From NCBI GenBank assembly GCA_028285185.1, contig JANQQD010000401.1:1-37870 (forward strand): a stretch of 37,870 nt of DNA, in the 5' to 3' direction. Shown here piece by piece: positions 23,410-31,346 of this stretch. The notes beneath the pieces were generated by a model. That model saw nothing but the letters and a program-made list of their open reading frames with translations. It searched no databases and was not told the origin of the DNA. The stretch is from Anaerolineae bacterium (GTDB lineage: Bacteria; Pseudomonadota; Alphaproteobacteria; DSM-16000; Inquilinaceae). The position numbers and the translations under genes were made by a program. Numbering within the stretch: the first letter of the stretch is position 1; each line of letters begins with the position of its first letter.

Positions 23410-23640
23410 GTGGAGCTCCTGGCGACCTTCGACCGTCTGGCGGCCTTGGCCCCCGAAGGCCGCCAGGCCACGGTGCTGGCGATAGGGTCCGGCACAGATT
23501 CGTTGCGCTTTTCGCCGGACCGATCGTCCTCGGCTGCGTCTGGGTATGGTTCGGGTTGACCGAGGTCTTCCTCTGCGGCGGCGCCTTGATCGTCTTGGAC
23601 AGGATGGTCCCGACCCTGCGACGCGGCGATAGGCGGCCAA
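23410..23640 (+). pseudogene. Possible frameshifted small membrane-protein gene
   Basis: In the 334-base gap between the first Rieske gene and the SDR gene, the plus strand reads as a plausible N-terminus from GTG 23410 (VELLATFDRLAALAPEG). A frame change near 23480-23500 then leads into a hydrophobic stretch with two possible membrane helices (FVALFAGPIVLGCVWVWFG and EVFLCGGALIVLDRM). Neither piece alone is a convincing gene. It may be a decayed or mis-sequenced small membrane protein, or a chance reading in GC-rich DNA. No family is recognised. It is transcribed against its neighbours. Confidence 0.22.
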
Positions 23641-23644
23641 GGGC

Positions 23645-24613
23645 TCAAGTGGCGGTCGTTGTGGGGATCAGGCTGCGCACCGTTTCTTCCGGCGCCAGCG
23701 GGGTCCACCTAAGGTCACGGCGCGCCTTGGTCGCATCCACCCTGACGCATCGGTCGTAGAGGTAGTGGACACGTTCGCGGCTGAGTGGCGGGTTCCAGGA
23801 AAAGACCTTGCCTATGGGCGTCAGGCAGAAGCCGATCGCCCGCACCAGAGCCTCCGGCATCTCTTTCGGCGGCGGAATACCGGCGGTCGCACCCAGCAGC
23901 GCGAACATCTCGCGGGTCGTCATCTCGCCCGATGACGCGATGTAGCGCTCGCCGGGTGCACCCATCTCCGCGGCGAGGACCAGAGCCCCGGCCACGTCTT
24001 CGACATGGACGATGCCGGTGACACGCGCCCCTCCGGCCCACAGCTTTAGGCGTCCGCTGAGGAAGCGCCGAACCACCGGACCGAAATGGGGATCGCTGGG
24101 CCCCAGAATCCCGGAGGGCAGCACGCTGACGACCCCAAGCCCCCGCTCACCGTACGCATCGACCAATTCCTGCGCCTGATGCTTGGTGCGGTCATAGGCG
24201 GACGAGTAGCCCCGCTGAACCCGCCGGAAGGTCTCGTCGACGATCTCGCCGCTCGTGTCGCCGAGAACCCCGATGGTGCTGCAGTGGACGAACCGGCTCA
24301 CGCCCGCTGCGACAGCCGCATCAAGTATGGCGCGTGTCCCCTCGACATTGACCCGGTCCATCTCCGCCGCATCGACGATGCCCAGTTCCACATAGGCCGC
24401 GGTGTGGATAACCGTCTCGACCCCTTCGCACGCCTGGCCCAGCACATGACGGTCCGTTATGTCCCCTTTGACCAAGGGAAAGTCGAGGCCATTGAGCCGC
24501 CGGAGGTCGCTCGTCGGACGCACGAGACCCCTCACCGCGTGGCCGCGTCGGAGCAGCGCGCGCACCACGTGCGATCCGCTAAAGCCGTTGGCTCCAGTGA
24601 CGAGCGTTGTCAT
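23645..24613 (-). CDS. NAD(P)-dependent epimerase/dehydratase (extended SDR), CerR-like candidate
   Basis: A 322-residue extended short-chain dehydrogenase. The Rossmann motif is TGANGFSG (residues 6-13) and the catalytic pair is Tyr140-x3-Lys144 (SSAYDRTK), with Ser112/Thr113 in VHCSTIGVLG. It resembles dihydroflavonol-4-reductase/HpnA-like proteins acting on hydrophobic ketones or alcohols. In Caulobacter a protein of this class (CerR) reduces the keto group in ceramide synthesis. Here the oxoamine synthase and GNAT acyltransferase on the other side of the divergent promoter make that role attractive, though it is inference. It is 48 bases downstream of the nitrilase-like gene and probably co-transcribed. 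Confidence 0.85.
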   Translation of the reverse strand: MTTLVTGANGFSGSHVVRALLRRGHAVRGLVRPTSDLRRLNGLDFPLVKGDITDRHVLGQACEGVETVIHTAAYVELGIVDAAEMDRVNVEGTRAILDAAVAAGVSRFVHCSTIGVLGDTSGEIVDETFRRVQRGYSSAYDRTKHQAQELVDAYGERGLGVVSVLPSGILGPSDPHFGPVVRRFLSGRLKLWAGGARVTGIVHVEDVAGALVLAAEMGAPGERYIASSGEMTTREMFALLGATAGIPPPKEMPEALVRAIGFCLTPIGKVFSWNPPLSRERVHYLYDRCVRVDATKARRDLRWTPLAPEETVRSLIPTTTAT

Positions 24614-24661
24614 GCCGGCAGGCTGCTGTAGGGGTGTCAGTGTAGCATGCCAATGGATACC

Positions 24662-25438
24662 CTACTCCGGCACGTAGCGCGGATAGGTCGACTTGCTCTG
24701 GCGGGCGAAGTCCAGATCGATTTCGACAGTCGCAAACGGGGTTCCGGCGTCCGTCGTTGCCAGCACAGTCCCCTCGGGGTCGGTCACCCAGCCGAGCCCG
24801 CCCAGGTCGGGCCCATCGCCGGGCTGTGCCCAGAGGTTTGAGGACAGGCAATAGGCGCCGGAGCAGACCGCCGCCGCGCGTCCCCCGGCCAGCCACTTGT
24901 CCACTGATCCATGCGGTGTCGCGCGCGGCACGCACAACAGGTCCACCCGCGATGCCGCGTAGTGGCGGGCCCATTCGAAGAACCACATCTCCGTACAGAT
25001 CAAAACGCCCAGGCGCAACCCCAGGGCCCGTCCGACGTCGAAGCGCTTTTCGCCGCGGTCGTACCAGGTGTGCTCCCAATAGCCCGGCTCGTCCGGCAGA
25101 TAGTATTTTTCCCGGAGAGCGGCAGCCGCCCCCGTCTCTTCGGACCAGACATAGGCCTGGTTGCGGCGGCTTCCCTGCGCATTGACGATGGGCCGCGTGC
25201 CGACAGCGCCCCGGGCGCCCAGATTGGCCAGATCGGCGATCCGCCGGTCGTGGTGGGCCACCGCAAGGTTCCACCGCGCCACATCCGGCACATCATCCGC
25301 AGCGAGCCAGTCCGAGAACCCCATTTCCGGCAAGAGCAGGAAATCGCTCGCCCGATCCCGCACATGCCGCGTCAGGTCGGCCAGGAATTGGTCCAGTTGC
25401 CGCGCCCGCGGGTCCAGCTGGCAGACGGTGACTTTCAT
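24662..25438 (-). CDS. Carbon-nitrogen hydrolase (nitrilase superfamily)
   Basis: A 258-residue single-domain enzyme with the complete Glu-Lys-Cys triad of the superfamily: Glu38 (LLLPEMGFS), Lys111 (LREKYYLPDE) and Cys148 (GVLICTEMWFFEWAR). The sequence matches the amidase/omega-amidase/N-carbamoylase branch rather than true nitrilases, whose cysteine motif is CWE. It would hydrolyse a C-N amide bond in the cytoplasm. The ATG at 25438 is supported by AAGGGAG five bases upstream. As the first gene of the leftward operon, with the oxoamine synthase starting 369 bases away on the other strand, it may take part in turnover of an amide lipid or amino compound (inference). Confidence 0.87.
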   Translation of the reverse strand: MKVTVCQLDPRARQLDQFLADLTRHVRDRASDFLLLPEMGFSDWLAADDVPDVARWNLAVAHHDRRIADLANLGARGAVGTRPIVNAQGSRRNQAYVWSEETGAAAALREKYYLPDEPGYWEHTWYDRGEKRFDVGRALGLRLGVLICTEMWFFEWARHYAASRVDLLCVPRATPHGSVDKWLAGGRAAAVCSGAYCLSSNLWAQPGDGPDLGGLGWVTDPEGTVLATTDAGTPFATVEIDLDFARQSKSTYPRYVPE

Positions 25439-25807
25439 CGTACTCCCTTTGAGCCGTGGTAGGGCTTCAGGCGCCATCTCAGCACCTCTTGTTCTACACG
25501 GGCTTGGATCTCTGCAAGCGCGCGCGATGCATTTATCCGTTGCGGCGGACGGCCAGGCGAATCGACTGCGACGTCATCGACCTGAATGAGGGGTCGTGAA
25601 CTCATACCCAGAGTTCGCGGTTCAACATGAGATCCGTCTTCTTCAGCCGAGACCCTGACGAAGAAGAGCGATGGCAAAGCGATGCGTGTCCGTGCAAGAT
25701 CCTTTAGGGGGACGGGTCGTCCCTGACGCCGGGCGGTGTGCGACTGGCTCGCGTCTTAAGGCCCGACGCGCACGCTTGGCCGCCTCGGTGGGCAGAGTAG
25801 GCTGGTC
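25439..25807. other. Divergent promoter region between nitrilase and oxoamine synthase operons
   Basis: A gap of 369 bases without a supportable gene. It should hold promoters for both directions. The only clear symmetry I see is a GGGAC-N5-GTCCC hairpin about 25710-25725. I do not find a confident -35/-10 pair or a regulator gene next to it. Confidence 0.5.
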
Positions 25808-27190
25808 GTGACAGAGGTGGGGACCCGCCCCGTTGCAAAGGACGCGCAAGGACTGGGCGCGGAGGGTGATCGACGCAATGCACTGATTGATCTGATAGGG
25901 TCCAAGGATATGCAGGTCATCGCCGACTACATGGCCAGTGTCCATGCCGCCAATCTCTATCCGGATCACTACGTCTGCCACGCCAAGCGCGGAAACAGCG
26001 TTTCGGTGGAGTGCGAAACCACGGGCAGACAAATCGCCGCCACCAATTTCGGCAGCAACGACATCCTGGGTCTGGCTGCAAACGAGCGGGTCCGGCGGGC
26101 CGCGATCGACGCCATCGAGACTTTCGGTACCACCAACAGCTCCTGCGCGACCTTGTGTGGCCGCATAGAACTGCACCGGCAGCTTGAGCGCGAGATCTCC
26201 GACCTCAAGGGTCTCCCCCACACCTATCTCTTCATGAATGCCTGGATGGCACTGCAGGCCGTGTTCGACGGGTTCTGCCATCTGGCCGCACCGGTCCCGA
26301 ATTTCCGCAATCGGCGGGAAACGCTGATCCTGACCGACATTCTCAACCACGGCTGCATCACCTCGGCCGTGGTCAACGCCGACAACCGGTCCGGCAAGAT
26401 CCTGACCCACAGTCCGGATGTGAGGGTGAAGGCGTACGGCCATGTCGACATGGACGACCTGGACCGCAAGCTCGCCCGGTTCGCGCGCGCTGGCGACCGG
26501 ATCGTCGTCGTGACCGACGCCGTGTTCTCCATGGACGGCGATATCGCCCCGCTGCCGGACATGCTCGACGTGCTGGAGCGGTATCCGGGCAGTGTGCTGA
26601 TCCTTGACGAGGCGCATTCAAGCGGCGCGATCGGCGCGACCGGACGAGGTATCTGCGAGCATTTCGGGCTGTCGCCCCGCGACATCGCCGAGCGCGGAAT
26701 TGAGCCGGTGATCATGACGACGTTCTCGAAATTCGCGGCCTCCGCGGGCGCGGCGATCAGCAGCTATTCCAGAGAATTCATCGAGCTTCTGGACGTCTGT
26801 CCGACGTCGATCGGCACGATCTCCCTGCCGCCGCCGTCGACGGCGGCGGCAATTGAAGCGATCCGCCAGCTGCGACGACATCCCGAATTGCCCGGCACGC
26901 TGAGGCGGAACACAGTGACGCTGCGACGCCTGCTCGCCGAGCGCGGTTTTCAGGCCCTTGGTGAAACCAATGTCGTTCCCATCCGGCTGCCGCCGGGAAC
27001 CACTCCCAAAGAGCTCGGACGGTTCCTGTTGGAACGCATGGGCGTGTGGGTCTCGCCAGTGTGGTTCATCGCCAAACCGCGCATACGCATCGTGGTCAAC
27101 GCGCTTCATACCAATGAGGAGCTGGGATCGCTGGTGGAGGCCATGGTGGCCGCGCGGGAGGTCTTCGCTCCCGCCGCCGTTTCCGCGTGA
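25808..27190 (+). CDS. Alpha-oxoamine synthase (serine-palmitoyltransferase/AONS-like), PLP-dependent
   Basis: A 460-residue PLP enzyme of the family that includes serine palmitoyltransferase, 8-amino-7-oxononanoate synthase, KBL, ALAS and CqsA. The Schiff-base lysine is Lys308 in MTTFSKFAAS. Asp267 and His270 lie in LILDEAHSSGAIGATGRG, and His181 is in NHGCITS. The stretch VVTDAVFSMDGDIAPL is family-typical. The enzyme condenses an amino acid with an acyl thioester, releasing CO2. The start GTG 25808 is preceded by AGTAGG; ATG 25910, 34 residues in, is a possible alternative. Overlap with the acyltransferase (GTGA) favours a serine-palmitoyltransferase role, since the next step in ceramide synthesis is N-acylation. 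That remains inference; no acyl carrier protein is nearby. Confidence 0.85.
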   Translation: MTEVGTRPVAKDAQGLGAEGDRRNALIDLIGSKDMQVIADYMASVHAANLYPDHYVCHAKRGNSVSVECETTGRQIAATNFGSNDILGLAANERVRRAAIDAIETFGTTNSSCATLCGRIELHRQLEREISDLKGLPHTYLFMNAWMALQAVFDGFCHLAAPVPNFRNRRETLILTDILNHGCITSAVVNADNRSGKILTHSPDVRVKAYGHVDMDDLDRKLARFARAGDRIVVVTDAVFSMDGDIAPLPDMLDVLERYPGSVLILDEAHSSGAIGATGRGICEHFGLSPRDIAERGIEPVIMTTFSKFAASAGAAISSYSREFIELLDVCPTSIGTISLPPPSTAAAIEAIRQLRRHPELPGTLRRNTVTLRRLLAERGFQALGETNVVPIRLPPGTTPKELGRFLLERMGVWVSPVWFIAKPRIRIVVNALHTNEELGSLVEAMVAAREVFAPAAVSA

Positions 27191-28347
27191 GCCCCAAGCC
27201 CGCAGCCGCGACGACTGTCGCGGCGGTCGCGTCGGCAGAGGATCTGGAGGCCTTCCTGGATCTGCCTTACGCGATCTATCGGAGCGATCCCAACTGGGTT
27301 CCGCCGCTGCGGAAATCGGTCGCCCGCCAACTGTCGTCGCAGCATCCATTCAGGGCGTACGGGGACCTCTGCCCCTTCCTTGCGCGGCGCGGCGGCGCGG
27401 TCGTCGGCCGGATCGTCGCCGCCGTGAACCGACGCCTGATCGAGAAGGAAGGCCGTGCGCTCGGTCTCTTCGGATACTTCGAGTGCATCGAGGATCCGGA
27501 CGTTGCCCGGGCGCTGCTGGAGACGGCTAGCGGCTGGCTGCGCGAACGGGGCTGCGTCGCGGCACGCGGGCCGATCAATCTTTCCACCCACATCGGCTGT
27601 CTGTTCCTGGTCGACGGGTTCGATACCCCGCCTCACGTGATGATGCCGTACAACCCGCACTACTACCCCGGACTGGTCGAGGCAGCGGGCTGGCAGACGG
27701 CGAAGAACGCCTATGCCTACGACTTCCCAATGACGCTCGACCGCGCAAAGGCGTTCGAAAGGAGCTATCGGCTGGCCCTTTCGGCGGGCTTCCGGTTTCG
27801 ACCGCTGCATCTCCGCGGCAAGGGGTTCGAGGAGGATTGCCGCAATATCTATCGCGTGTTCACGCAGGCCTTTGCAGACAACTGGAGCGCCACGCCGCGT
27901 AGCGAGGACGAGTTCCTGCAGGAAGCCCGCGATCTCCGCCACATCGCCGACCCGGGCCTGTTTCCGGTGGCAGAATACGAAGGGCGGATGGTCGGGTTCT
28001 GGATGGGACTTCCGGACATCAACATCGCCTTGCGCCACGTGGCCGGGCGATTGAACGCACCGGGGCTGCTCAAGCTGCTTTGGCACCGGCGCAAGATCGA
28101 TCGGGCCCGCGTGCTCGCCGTGGCAGTGCTGCCGGAATACCAGCGCGCGCGCTTCGCCCTTGGGCCGGCGCTGGTCTATCTCGGCATGCAGGGCGGCCTC
28201 AACAAGCCGCGGCCGTATCGGCGCGCGGAACTTTCATGGGTATGGGAAGATAACCAGTCGTCCCGACGGCTCATCGAAGCAACGGGTGCCGTTCGATACA
28301 AGACGTACCGTGTCTACGAAAAGACGCTCGTCGCCGGGTCGCGTTGA
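27187..28347 (+). CDS. GNAT-type acyltransferase, bacterial ceramide synthase-like candidate
   Basis: A 386-residue protein of the long GNAT-like class that begins with a block such as AIYRSDPNWVPPL and carries a conserved segment GPINLSTHIGCLF. The C-terminal GNAT fold shows VLAVAVLPEYQRARFALG for the acyl-CoA pyrophosphate loop and AELSWVWEDNQSSRRLIEATGAVRYKTYRVYEK at the end, the N..S.R..E..GA pattern of GNATs. The ceramide synthase bCerS of Caulobacter is reported to be a GNAT-superfamily protein encoded near spt and cerR. Here the GTG start overlaps the synthase stop, so both act together. It is the last gene of the rightward operon; no terminator is evident. The substrate is inferred from context. 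Confidence 0.78.
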   Translation: MSPKPAAATTVAAVASAEDLEAFLDLPYAIYRSDPNWVPPLRKSVARQLSSQHPFRAYGDLCPFLARRGGAVVGRIVAAVNRRLIEKEGRALGLFGYFECIEDPDVARALLETASGWLRERGCVAARGPINLSTHIGCLFLVDGFDTPPHVMMPYNPHYYPGLVEAAGWQTAKNAYAYDFPMTLDRAKAFERSYRLALSAGFRFRPLHLRGKGFEEDCRNIYRVFTQAFADNWSATPRSEDEFLQEARDLRHIADPGLFPVAEYEGRMVGFWMGLPDINIALRHVAGRLNAPGLLKLLWHRRKIDRARVLAVAVLPEYQRARFALGPALVYLGMQGGLNKPRPYRRAELSWVWEDNQSSRRLIEATGAVRYKTYRVYEKTLVAGSR

Positions 28348-28614
28348 TCGTTCTGTGCATCCCTTTTTCGCAAGGTTTGCCGGTGGAGCCGATCTCGCGC
28401 CTGTCATGAAGAGTCTATTCGACGCCCTGTGCATCTGGTCTGCGGAGAACGCCATGCGGGCCGCTTGAAGCATCCTCTGTTGCCTCGGTCGCGGTGCGAT
28501 CGCGGCAGCAATTGGCGCTCGCCCGAAGGTGAGGACCTAAACTCATTCGGCAGGATCTGATGGGCAACCGGACGCCCCATGGATCATGCATCCGGTCATA
28601 CTCCGCAGACAGCT
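28348..28614. other. Intergenic region with no supportable gene
   Basis: It separates the acyltransferase gene from the tetR relic. Only very short open frames occur (for example a 20-codon one at about 28409-28468). Its right end, from about 28585, still shows similarity to the DNA downstream of the intact tetR gene near 37040-37075. Confidence 0.45.
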
Positions 28615-28869
28615 CCAAACCCTGAGATACCCAAGCACCACGTCCACCGCTTGCTGTTCGCGCGTGGCCATTACGGTCTCGCTGGCGAGATCGGTGGCGA
28701 AGATGGTCGACAGGGCGTGGATGTTGGAGAGGGAGAAATAGGTCAGGCCGGCGATGGAAATGTAGGGCTGGATGGGGTCGACGCCGCGACGGAGCTGGCC
28801 CTCGTCCGCGCCATGGTCCGGCAGCTTGGCGATCCGGGCGATCAGCGGGGAATTCAGGGTCGGGATCAT
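28615..28869 (-). pseudogene. Truncated tetR gene copy (C-terminal fragment, stop codon lost)
   Basis: The minus strand encodes about 84 residues that match the C-terminus of the intact TetR regulator at 37076-37741. Over the last 83 residues 69 are identical, including ADEGQ, RRGVDPIQ, YISIAGLTYF and VDVVLGYLRV. The N-terminal two thirds, with the DNA-binding helix-turn-helix, are missing. The TAG stop of the intact copy corresponds to TGG here, so the frame runs on into unrelated sequence. Similarity extends roughly 30 bases past the stop. With no start or DNA-binding domain it cannot function as a regulator. It sits between the acyltransferase gene and the glycosidase gene and marks a recombination or duplication boundary. 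Confidence 0.85.
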
Positions 28870-28889
28870 CGAGCGCCCCCGTCCTCCCC

Positions 28890-30149
28890 TCATCCGCCGG
28901 CTCGGTCCCGGCTGGCCCAGGCGAGCCACATCGCCGCGGTCCAACTGAAGGAGTCGCCCCCGCAACCCTCGCCGGTCAGTGGATCGAAGTACTCGAAGAA
29001 GCCGTGGCGCTCGATCAGGGTGCGGGTCGCGGTCTGGATCCGGGAGGCCAGATCCGGCCGGCCGGATCGTGCGAGGCCGTCAGCGATCATGAAGTTCGCA
29101 AACGCCCAAGTCGGCCCCCGCCAATAGCGCCGGCTCTCGAAACGCCGGTCGTCGATTGCGACACTCGCGACGGGATACGGCGTAGGCGCGATCCAGGCTT
29201 CGAGCCGCTCGATTGTGGCGGCATCGCCGAGGCCTGCCCAAAGACTGAGGAAACCGGCGCTCGTTGGTGTCGGCGCCAGCTCGCCGGTCACCAGGTCCAG
29301 CGCATGGGGGTGCCCCGTCGCCGGATGAAGCAGTCGCGGGAGCGCGGCCTCGGCCCGGGTGATCCAGATCTGGATCTGCCGGGTCGGCTCGCCAAACTGC
29401 TCGGCCAGCCAAGCAAGGTCGCGATCGGCCCTGAGCAGGAGGAAGTTCGTACAGGGATCCGCCACGCGCCACGGCGACAGCGCTTCGATCTCGTGCGCGT
29501 AGCCATGACGGCGGAACAGCTCGACGAGGGTCATGTAGCGATCGTAGTCGGACTTGTGCGGCCGCTGCGAAGCGTCGACGTGGCCGGTATCGCGCCGCTC
29601 GTAGGGTTCGAGATCGGGCGCGACTTCCATCCGGGCCATCGCTTCGTCCCAGGCCGGGCTGTTGTCCATCCCGGTCTCCCAGGGATGGATCGTGGTGACG
29701 AGGCCGGACCCGGACGGATCACGCGCTTCGTGGAACCATCGGTGCGACGCCAGCAGCTTCGGCAATAGCGCCCGCGCCCGATGCTCGGCGGCGGACCGGT
29801 CGCGTGCCTGCTCCAGAAGCAATCGGACGCAGCTGGCGGCGACCGGCGGCTGCGTAATGCCGGTGGAGTGCGGCGTCCTCCCGGTTGCCCAGATTTCCGG
29901 CCCCGGGAAGTAACCCGGATCATCCTGATGAAAGATAATGCTTGGCACCATCCCATCCGCCCATTGGCTGGAGAGAAGCGTCTCGATCTCCTGCCAGGCG
30001 CGATCCTCGTCGAAGGCGGCGAAGCCCAGGGCGACGAAGCAGCTGTCCCAGTTCCATTGGAACGGATAGAGGCCGCTGGTCGGCACGGTAAATCCGCCCC
30101 TGTCGTTCTCGCCGAGAATGACCCGGGCGCGCGCATCGAGATCGGGCAT
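28890..30149 (-). CDS. GH63-type glycosidase (mannosyl/glucosylglycerate hydrolase-like)
   Basis: A 419-residue cytoplasmic (alpha/alpha)6-barrel enzyme. It lacks a signal peptide. Landmarks are YPFQWNWDSCFVALGF, then QWADGMVPSIIFH, then HPWETGMDNSPAWDEAM, with Asp162 as likely general acid, and FEYFDPLTGEGCGGDSFSWTAAMW near the end, containing the candidate base Glu. This combination and length fit the GH63 subgroup of mannosylglycerate/glucosylglycerate hydrolases rather than trehalases. It follows the ABC ATPase gene on the same strand after 127 bases that contain an AGE gene relic. It probably cleaves the imported glycoside inside the cell. The exact glycoside is inferred. Confidence 0.82.
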   Translation of the reverse strand: MPDLDARARVILGENDRGGFTVPTSGLYPFQWNWDSCFVALGFAAFDEDRAWQEIETLLSSQWADGMVPSIIFHQDDPGYFPGPEIWATGRTPHSTGITQPPVAASCVRLLLEQARDRSAAEHRARALLPKLLASHRWFHEARDPSGSGLVTTIHPWETGMDNSPAWDEAMARMEVAPDLEPYERRDTGHVDASQRPHKSDYDRYMTLVELFRRHGYAHEIEALSPWRVADPCTNFLLLRADRDLAWLAEQFGEPTRQIQIWITRAEAALPRLLHPATGHPHALDLVTGELAPTPTSAGFLSLWAGLGDAATIERLEAWIAPTPYPVASVAIDDRRFESRRYWRGPTWAFANFMIADGLARSGRPDLASRIQTATRTLIERHGFFEYFDPLTGEGCGGDSFSWTAAMWLAWASRDRAGG

Positions 30150-30208
30150 CCTGGGACTCCTTGCTATTGAATTTCACGGCCTCAGCCCTGATGACCCACC
30201 GGTGGGGG

Positions 30209-30269
30209 ACCTCATGACAGGCCCCGCGTCACCGTCGGTCTTGCCTGCTGGGCCCTTCTTGTCGTCGTC
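30209..30269 (-). pseudogene. Relic of an AGE-epimerase gene 3' end
   Basis: Between the ABC ATPase and glycosidase genes lies a stretch matching the 3' end of the intact AGE gene at 35767-35831. The best block, 30235-30268 against 35797-35830, is identical at 31 of 34 positions. In the AGE reading frame two of the three differences are synonymous and the third changes Ser to Gly, keeping DKK(S/G)PAGKTD. A small gap then leads into a second matched block (ACCTCAT, CAGGC). Such a pattern suggests that the fragment descends from a once-functional second AGE gene. No start or catalytic part remains. Confidence 0.75.
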
Positions 30270-30276
30270 GCACGCC

Positions 30277-31317
30277 TCAGGCCACGGCCAGGGTCGAGTC
30301 AGGATCGAACCAGCGCACGCGATCGACCTGCGGGGCGAGCGTGATCGTGTCGCCGGCGGACACCGTCAAATCGCTGTCGAGAACGGCGCGCAGCATCGTG
30401 CCGTCGACTTCGCAGGTGATGAGCAGATGCGCACCGAGGGGTTCGACCACCTTGACCACCGCGCTCAGTCCGTGGTCGGCAATCCGCATATCTTCCGGAC
30501 GGATCGCGAACTGCAGCGCCTTGCCCTTGTCCGGACCATCGAACTGCTGGCCGGCGACCGTCCACTTGGCGTTGCCCGCGGGCGTGGCAGGCAGGAAGTT
30601 CATCGGCGGGTTACCGATGAACCCTGCGACGAACTCTGCTGCCGGGTTGCGGTAGACCTCGATGGGCGAGGCCGCCTGCACGATCATGCCCTGGTGCATG
30701 ACGCTGATCCGATCGGCAAGGCTCATCGCTTCGACCTGGTCGTGGGTCACATAGATCGCGGTGGTTTCGCTCTCGGCGAGCACCCCCTTGAGTTCCGCCC
30801 GCATCTCAAGCCGCAAAAGCGCGTCGAGGTTCGACAGGGGCTCGTCCATGAGGATCACGTCGGGCTCCATGGCGAGCGCGCGCGCCACGGCGACCCGCTG
30901 ACGCTGGCCGCCCGACAGCTCGCCGGAATACCGCTTCAAGAGCTGCTCGATATGCATGAGCGAGGCCGTCCGTTCGACCCGGCGCTTGACCTCGGCATCC
31001 GGCAGCTTCTGCATGCGCAGGCCGAAGCCGATGTTCCCGAAGACCGTGAGGTGCGGGAAGACGGCGTAATTCTGGAACACCATCGCGATGCCCCGGTCCT
31101 TCGCCGGCAGGTGATCCACGCGCCGGCCACCGATCCAGACCTCACCGGTGGTCGCCGTCTCCAGACCGGCGACGATCCTCAAGAGCGTGGTCTTGCCGCA
31201 GCCCGAGGCGCCGAGCAGGACCATGAATTCCCGGTCCGCGATCGTGAGGTTGATGTCCTGGAGCGCCTGGTAGGCGCCGAATGTCTTGGCGACGTTCCTG
31301 ATTTGAATCTCGGCCAT
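30277..31317 (-). CDS. Sugar ABC transporter ATPase (UgpC/MsmX/MalK-type)
   Basis: A 346-residue ATPase of the carbohydrate uptake class. Walker A is GASGCGKTT, the Q-loop FQNYAVFPH, signature LSGGQRQRVA, Walker B VILMDEPLSNLD and the H-loop YVTHDQVEA. Residues from about 235 form the TOBE/regulatory domain (FAIRPEDMRI). It energises the two permeases upstream on the same strand, 29 bases away. The ATG at 31317 has AAGGAG before it; a longer frame to 31368 would overlap the permease gene and lacks family sequence. Confidence 0.93.
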   Translation of the reverse strand: MAEIQIRNVAKTFGAYQALQDINLTIADREFMVLLGASGCGKTTLLRIVAGLETATTGEVWIGGRRVDHLPAKDRGIAMVFQNYAVFPHLTVFGNIGFGLRMQKLPDAEVKRRVERTASLMHIEQLLKRYSGELSGGQRQRVAVARALAMEPDVILMDEPLSNLDALLRLEMRAELKGVLAESETTAIYVTHDQVEAMSLADRISVMHQGMIVQAASPIEVYRNPAAEFVAGFIGNPPMNFLPATPAGNAKWTVAGQQFDGPDKGKALQFAIRPEDMRIADHGLSAVVKVVEPLGAHLLITCEVDGTMLRAVLDSDLTVSAGDTITLAPQVDRVRWFDPDSTLAVA

Positions 31318-31346
31318 AGTTCCGACTCCTTGATCGGGCGATCCGG

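Noticed and set aside
25643..26617. 324-codon minus-strand open frame opposite the oxoamine synthase start
   Set aside because: Antisense to a gene with intact PLP motifs. It crosses the divergent promoter and shows no family sequence.
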